Shown here: piece by piece, positions 60,215 through 64,000 of the stretch
Position numbering within the stretch: position 1 is the first letter of the stretch
Layout: each line of letters begins with the position of its first letter
Position numbers and translations under genes: made by a program
Origin: Pseudomonadales bacterium
Lineage (GTDB): Bacteria > Pseudomonadota > Gammaproteobacteria > Pseudomonadales > Halieaceae
Direction: 5' to 3'
DNA length: 64,000 bases
Assembly (NCBI GenBank): GCA_024234815.1
Contig: JACKNO010000003.1
Coordinates: 62,001-126,000 of the forward strand
The notes under the pieces: model-generated
What the model was told of the DNA's origin: nothing
Seen by the model: only the letters and a program-made list of their open reading frames with translations
The model's database searches: none

Positions 60215-61030
60215 TCAGCCAGTTGCCCCGGAGCGATCGCCAGGCGGGTTGTCTTTGATCTGGTAGGCGCGCTGGTTGTGGGGGTCCAGGGCCGCGATGA
60301 TCGCCAGTTGCTCCGCCGTGGGCGCAGCCGTTACCGGCACCTCGTCGGCAACTTCCAGCTCGAAGCCCGTGTTCTCCAGCACCTGCGCGGTAGTGATCCC
60401 GGGGTGCAGGGAGAGCAGGCGCATACTGTGGTTGGCGCCGCCAAAGTCCATGACACACAGGTCGGTAATAATCAGGCGGATATCCACATCAGCAAGGGCG
60501 CGCCCCTTTGGCAAGCGCTGCGGGTTGTAGCCGATAGACGAGACGAAATCACACTCACCCTCCACGAACACCTTGCGGTTGTGGCCGGGCACGAAAAAAC
60601 TGTTGGGATGGGAAATGGAATTGCCGGGAAAGCCCCGCGCGCCCAACATCATCACCTTTGGCTGCTGGTAGGTGCCACCCAGGGCCGAGGTGTTGGACTG
60701 CCCGAAGCGGTCTATCTGCACCGGGCCCAGCATGGCATGGCGCCGGCCGCTCCAGACATTGTCGAAAATGCGGGAAAACCCCATCCAGGTCTCACTGGCC
60801 TGCACGAAGTCGTCCCCGCGCGCGCCCAGCGGGTTGGGCTCGCTCAACAGGTAGGCCTCGGAATCCGTCATCATCAGATCGGGATTGAAGGTCTTCATGG
60901 CCAGGCTCGCGGCCAGGCGCGGGACAACCCCGATGCCCGTGGCGAGCACCTCCCCGTCGTGACGGAAAGCCTCGGCGGCGGCGACTATGCACAGTTCCGC
61001 CAGCGTGTATTCAGTTGCTGCATTACTCAT
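60215..61030 (-). CDS. ipdB: IpdB, CoA-transferase-family ring hydrolase, beta subunit
   Basis: A 271-residue protein of the class I CoA-transferase fold: LAELCIVAAAEAFRHDGEVLATGIGVVPRLAASL, SEAYLLSEPNPLGARG, GFSRIFDNVWSGRRHAMLGPVQIDRFGQ and a C-terminal LSLHPGITTAQVLENTGFELEV. IpdAB hydrolyses a cyclic beta-ketone of the steroid D ring, rather than moving CoA. It pairs with the ipdA gene upstream across a repeat-containing spacer of 155 bases, and starts two bases before ipdC. Confidence 0.87.
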   Translation of the reverse strand: MSNAATEYTLAELCIVAAAEAFRHDGEVLATGIGVVPRLAASLAMKTFNPDLMMTDSEAYLLSEPNPLGARGDDFVQASETWMGFSRIFDNVWSGRRHAMLGPVQIDRFGQSNTSALGGTYQQPKVMMLGARGFPGNSISHPNSFFVPGHNRKVFVEGECDFVSSIGYNPQRLPKGRALADVDIRLIITDLCVMDFGGANHSMRLLSLHPGITTAQVLENTGFELEVADEVPVTAAPTAEQLAIIAALDPHNQRAYQIKDNPPGDRSGATG

Positions 61031-61093
61031 TCGGGTGCAATCTCCGTGCGATTTGTTTCGTGGCGACGCTTTTCGTCGCGACCTGATTCATAG

Positions 61094-61167
61094 CGGCTTG
61101 TTTCCTGCGGCTCATTCCATGGCGGCTCATTCCATGGCGGCTCATTCCACGACAGCTCATTCCAGGA
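61094..61167. repeat. 15-base tandem repeat between ipdA and ipdB
   Basis: The 15-base unit CGGCTCATTCCATGG occurs twice exactly (61108-61122, 61123-61137), followed by two diverged copies (to 61167) and preceded by one weak 14-base copy from 61094. It fills about half of the 155-base gap between ipdA and ipdB. Its plus-strand frames carry no gene. It could space the two genes or be slippage product. Confidence 0.85.
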
Positions 61168-61185
61168 CAGCCCGTAATCGCCAGC

Positions 61186-62058
61186 TCAGTACGTGGGCAG
61201 GGCGATGGCGCGAATTGCCTCGAGCCCGCCCACGTTCTGCTGGTACTCCTGCTCCGATGCGCCCAGGTACTCGTCGAAGTAGGCGCCGATGCCGCCGGCC
61301 TTCGCGGTCGCGGCGTACGCCTTGAAGTGCGGCACATCAAAGCCGTACAAGGGGCTGCAGGAGGTGGGATGAGCGCCGCCGGGAATAGGCACCACGCCCG
61401 TGGTGACGGCGCGCTCCCAGAACACCAGCCTGGCCTGCGCCGGGTCGCGGAAGAATTCCGTATCCACCAGCTCGTCGCAGGAGACAAAGGTTTTATCGGC
61501 GGCGCGGGCGTACCAGTCGTCCATGTAGTGGTCGGGCCCGGCGATCTGGCAGACACCGCGCGCGTCCGCCCGGTCCACATGAATCAGTGCGGCGTCCAGT
61601 TTGAGGGCCGGCATGGCCACCCATTCCCGGTCATCGTAGGGGCTGTCCACCAGCTTGATCTGCGGGTTGCGGGTAATGATGTCGGTGCCCAGACCCACTT
61701 CGGTCGGGATGAAGGGAATACCCCAGGCGGCGGCCCGCAGCCCCAGCAACAACATGCCCTCGTCGATTTCCATCACCTCCAGTTCGCCGGCTTCGCGCGC
61801 CTGCCGGAAGTAGGGCTCCAGCGGGATAAAATCCAGCGAGACGAAAGCGAACACCAGCTTTTTCACTTTTCCCGCCGCGCACAGCATACCGACATCGGCG
61901 CCGCCATAGGACACAAGGGTCAGGTCTTTCAAGTCCGAGCGCAGAATTTCCCGCACCAGGGCCATGGGCTTGCGGCGCGGGCCCCAGCCACCGATGCCGA
62001 TAGTCATGCCGTCGCTGAGTTGCGCCACAACCTGCGCCGCTGTCATTTGTTTATCCAT
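61186..62058 (-). CDS. ipdA: IpdA, CoA-transferase-family ring hydrolase, alpha subunit
   Basis: A 290-residue protein. LSDGMTIGIGGWGPRRKPMALVREIL near the N terminus, DLTLVSYGGADVGMLCAAGKVKKLVFAFVSLD, MEIDEGMLLLGLRAAAWGIPFIPTEVGLGTD and WVAMPALKLDAALIHVDRADARG track IpdA (Rv3551) as I recall it. With IpdB it hydrolyses the D-ring ketone. It starts 37 bases past the Lrp-type regulator gene. Confidence 0.89.
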   Translation of the reverse strand: MDKQMTAAQVVAQLSDGMTIGIGGWGPRRKPMALVREILRSDLKDLTLVSYGGADVGMLCAAGKVKKLVFAFVSLDFIPLEPYFRQAREAGELEVMEIDEGMLLLGLRAAAWGIPFIPTEVGLGTDIITRNPQIKLVDSPYDDREWVAMPALKLDAALIHVDRADARGVCQIAGPDHYMDDWYARAADKTFVSCDELVDTEFFRDPAQARLVFWERAVTTGVVPIPGGAHPTSCSPLYGFDVPHFKAYAATAKAGGIGAYFDEYLGASEQEYQQNVGGLEAIRAIALPTY

Positions 62059-62095
62059 TAACCTGTTCCCTGATTTATGTGTGACTGCAGGCGCG

Positions 62096-63091
62096 TCAAC
62101 TGACGATTCGCGCCATACGGTAGTCGTGTTTCACAAAATTCACCCCAAGGGTGCTCTCGGTACGTCGCACGCCGTCGATACTGCTTACGCGGGTATGGAC
62201 GAACCGCGCAAGGTGCTCGGTGTTGCGCACCATGGTGATCGCGAGAATATCCGAGCGCCCCAGCATCACCCCCACAAAACCCAGCTCGGGTATGGCCGCC
62301 AACTCGCTGGCCACCGCTCCTGTGCGACTGCTGCGCTCCACTTCTATCCAGATGTAGGCCAGCAGCGCATCGCCGAAGCGGTCGATATTGGTGACGGCGG
62401 TCAGGCGGATCTGCTTTTCCTGCTCCATTCGCTTGATGCGACCGCGTACCGTGCCCTCGGTCACCCCCAGGTCGCCGGCGATCTGGCCATTGCTGAGGCG
62501 GGCGTCCCGCGACAGCCGGGACACGATCCGCCGGTCGGTGACATCCAGTTTTCCGTGCTTGCTGTCCCGCCCCGGAAAAGAAGCCGCCTCCGGGAAGGGC
62601 CTGTCATGGAACGGCACCCAGTCCGGCTGGTTCTTCAATACATCCAGGGCCAGCGCGGGAGTGAGGCGTCGCACCCCCGGCACCGTGGCCAGGCGCTCGC
62701 CGACCAGTTCATGCAGTGCGGCCTGGTCTTCGCTGACCACCAGTATCTCGATATCCTGGGCGCCCACCACCACGTTCACGGAAAACACATCGGGAAAATC
62801 GGCGAGATCCCGTGCGACCGCCTCCGGAGAGCGATCCTGCACCTGCACACCGATGGCGAGCAGCATGCTGAAGCCCGCCGCTTCGATATCGGTAACGGCC
62901 ACCACTCGCATGGTGTTGGACTCTTCCAGGCGCCGCACCCGCGCCCGCACCGTATTTTCCGTGATGCCCAGCTCCCGGGCGATCGTGCGAAACGGCAAGC
63001 GGCCGTCCGTGCGCAGCAGGGTGATAATGGCCTCGTCAGTATCGTCCAGCGCGATCAGGTCCGGGGCGGAGGCAGCGGGTATGCCGCTCAT
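62096..63091 (-). CDS. Tandem-module Lrp/AsnC-family transcriptional regulator
   Basis: A 331-residue protein with two full Lrp/AsnC units. Unit 1: ALDDTDEAIITLLRTDGRLPFRTIARELGITENTVRARVRRLEES (helix-turn-helix), then a ligand domain with FPDVFSVNVVVGAQDIEILVVSED. Unit 2: LDVTDRRIVSRLSRDARLSNGQIAGDLGVTEGTVRGRIKRMEQEKQ, then FVGVMLGRSDILAITMVRN. A linker of about 45 residues joins them. The ATG at 63091 overlaps the end of the ligase gene by four bases. I infer control of this HIP operon, where KstR2, a TetR repressor, does that job in Mycobacterium. Confidence 0.85.
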   Translation of the reverse strand: MSGIPAASAPDLIALDDTDEAIITLLRTDGRLPFRTIARELGITENTVRARVRRLEESNTMRVVAVTDIEAAGFSMLLAIGVQVQDRSPEAVARDLADFPDVFSVNVVVGAQDIEILVVSEDQAALHELVGERLATVPGVRRLTPALALDVLKNQPDWVPFHDRPFPEAASFPGRDSKHGKLDVTDRRIVSRLSRDARLSNGQIAGDLGVTEGTVRGRIKRMEQEKQIRLTAVTNIDRFGDALLAYIWIEVERSSRTGAVASELAAIPELGFVGVMLGRSDILAITMVRNTEHLARFVHTRVSSIDGVRRTESTLGVNFVKHDYRMARIVS

Positions 63092-64000
63092 GTGGGCTCG
63101 TCCGCCGCCAGCCGGCGCAGCTCGGTCTTCAGCACTTTGCCCCCGGCGTTCAGGGGGAAAGCCTCGACGAAGCGCACGCTGCGCGGCACCTTGTAATTGG
63201 CCATATTGGTCCGACACCAGGCAATTACCGCCGCCTCATCCAGCTCCGCACCCGGCGCGGGAACGATGTAGGCACGAGCCACCTCGCCCAGGCGTTCGTC
63301 CGCCACGCCAATGACCGCGGCCCGGGCCACGCCGGGCATACTGCACAGGCTATTTTCGATTTCAGCCGGATAGCAGTTGAAGCCGCCGACGATAAACATG
63401 TCCTTGATACGGTCAGTGATGCGCACATAGCCGTTGGCGTCCATCACCCCCACGTCGCCGGTCCTGAGCCAGCCGTCGGCGGTAATAGCCCTGGCGGTTT
63501 CCTCCGGATCATCCAGGTATCCGCGCATGACATTGAAACCCCGGCACCAGATCTCACCCGGCTCGCCCGGGGGTACCTCATCGCCGCTGGGGTCAACGCA
63601 CTTCATCGCCACCCCGTCCATGGCCCGGCCGGAGCTGTGTGAGATTCGCTCGGCGCTGTCATCGGCCCGACAGATAGACACCACGCCGCAGCTCTCGGTC
63701 AGCCCGTACGCTGTCACCACCAATTCGAAGCCGAGTTCCTCTCGCATCTGCCGCACAAGTTCCACGGGTACCGGGGCAGCGCCGGTTACCGCCAGGCGCA
63801 GGCTGGAAAGATCGTGGTCCTGTCGCCCCGGGTGGGCCAGCAGCGACTGGTAAATAGTCGGCGGCCCGGGAATCATGGAAATCCTGTCCCGGGGAATTCG
63901 AGCCAGCACCTCGTCCAGGTCGAAACTTTTCACCGGCAGCATGTGGGCGCCGCGGATGATCGCCGCCAGCCATCCGGCCTTGTAGCCGAAAGAATGAAAA
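63088..64000 (-). CDS. fadD3: HIP-CoA ligase-like acyl-CoA synthetase (FadD3 type), 5' end beyond the window
   Basis: About 303 residues of an ANL-family ligase run in from the window end. FHSFGYKAGWLAAIIRGAHMLPV, MIPGPPTIYQSLLAHP, VVTAYGLTESCGVVSIC (motif A5), GWLRTGDVGVMDANGYVRITDRIKDMFIVGGFNCYPAEIE and the C-terminal catalytic Lys in NAGGKVLKTELR are seen. The P-loop part lies outside. FadD3 is suggested by the location at the head of the ipd genes; the sequence alone would fit other acyl-CoA synthetases. The stop overlaps the regulator start. Confidence 0.8.
   Translation of the reverse strand, partial: FHSFGYKAGWLAAIIRGAHMLPVKSFDLDEVLARIPRDRISMIPGPPTIYQSLLAHPGRQDHDLSSLRLAVTGAAPVPVELVRQMREELGFELVVTAYGLTESCGVVSICRADDSAERISHSSGRAMDGVAMKCVDPSGDEVPPGEPGEIWCRGFNVMRGYLDDPEETARAITADGWLRTGDVGVMDANGYVRITDRIKDMFIVGGFNCYPAEIENSLCSMPGVARAAVIGVADERLGEVARAYIVPAPGAELDEAAVIAWCRTNMANYKVPRSVRFVEAFPLNAGGKVLKTELRRLAADEPT

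Noticed and set aside
62096..63091. A NirDL/AhbAB-type siroheme decarboxylase, which also has two Lrp-like units
   Set aside because: Both halves keep regular helix-turn-helix and regulator-type ligand domains, and there are no haem genes nearby.
61964..63196. A 410-residue plus-strand frame opposite the Lrp-type regulator
   Set aside because: It crosses the regulator and the ipdA start with no motif of its own.

Overview
The window looks like one chromosomal stretch of a high-GC marine gammaproteobacterium, perhaps a Halieaceae/OM60-type or similar oligotroph. I infer this from a lipoprotein-secretin type II secretion operon in Xanthomonas Xps-like order, an actinobacterial-type steroid C/D-ring operon, a glycan locus rich in sulfotransferases, and GC-rich codon use. 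I ran no taxonomic search, so the assignment is tentative.

Region 1 (1-9,091, plus strand) opens a surface-glycan locus. It holds a truncated GNAT-like acyltransferase, a PIG-L deacetylase, a stand-alone acyl carrier protein, an AMP-forming ligase and a FabG-like reductase. These could together make an acyl-ACP and place the acyl group on a deacetylated amino sugar. A polyprenyl-phosphate-type GT2 and a small SMR transporter follow, then an alkyltransferase-like protein, a sulfotransferase and an OafA-type acyltransferase with a SGNH domain.

Region 2 (9,174-37,280, minus strand) is the main glycan assembly block. It has eight proteins with glycosyltransferase domains, GDP-mannose 4,6-dehydratase plus a reductase (probably making GDP-D-rhamnose), four methyltransferases (three of them tandem paralogues), an AmpG-like permease, a DUF4214-like protein and a PpiC-type isomerase. 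Sulfotransferase-like domains occur in five proteins here and one in region 1. Two of those proteins are tandem double sulfotransferases, and one is a 1,163-residue sulfotransferase/coiled-coil/GT2/GT4 fusion. The likely product is a sulfated, O-methylated and acylated polysaccharide.

Region 3 (37,313-39,506) carries an abundant-looking secreted protein of unknown function, with a near-consensus promoter and a strong terminator, and a small lipoprotein-like gene. A gene-free stretch of 373 bases follows.

Region 4 (39,880-50,346, minus strand) is a type II secretion operon in the order gspE-F-G-H-I-J-K-L-M-N(C-like)-D, with most genes overlapping or closely spaced. No prepilin peptidase is present.

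Region 5 (50,542-64,000, minus strand) matches the KstR2-type HIP (steroid C/D ring) catabolic set of Mycobacterium: FadD3, IpdA, IpdB, IpdC, EchA20, FadE-type dehydrogenases, FadA6, an extra SDR, FadE30 and IpdF. A tandem-module Lrp/AsnC regulator sits inside it. A 44-base perfect palindrome is inserted in frame in one dehydrogenase gene, and a 15-base tandem repeat separates ipdA from ipdB.
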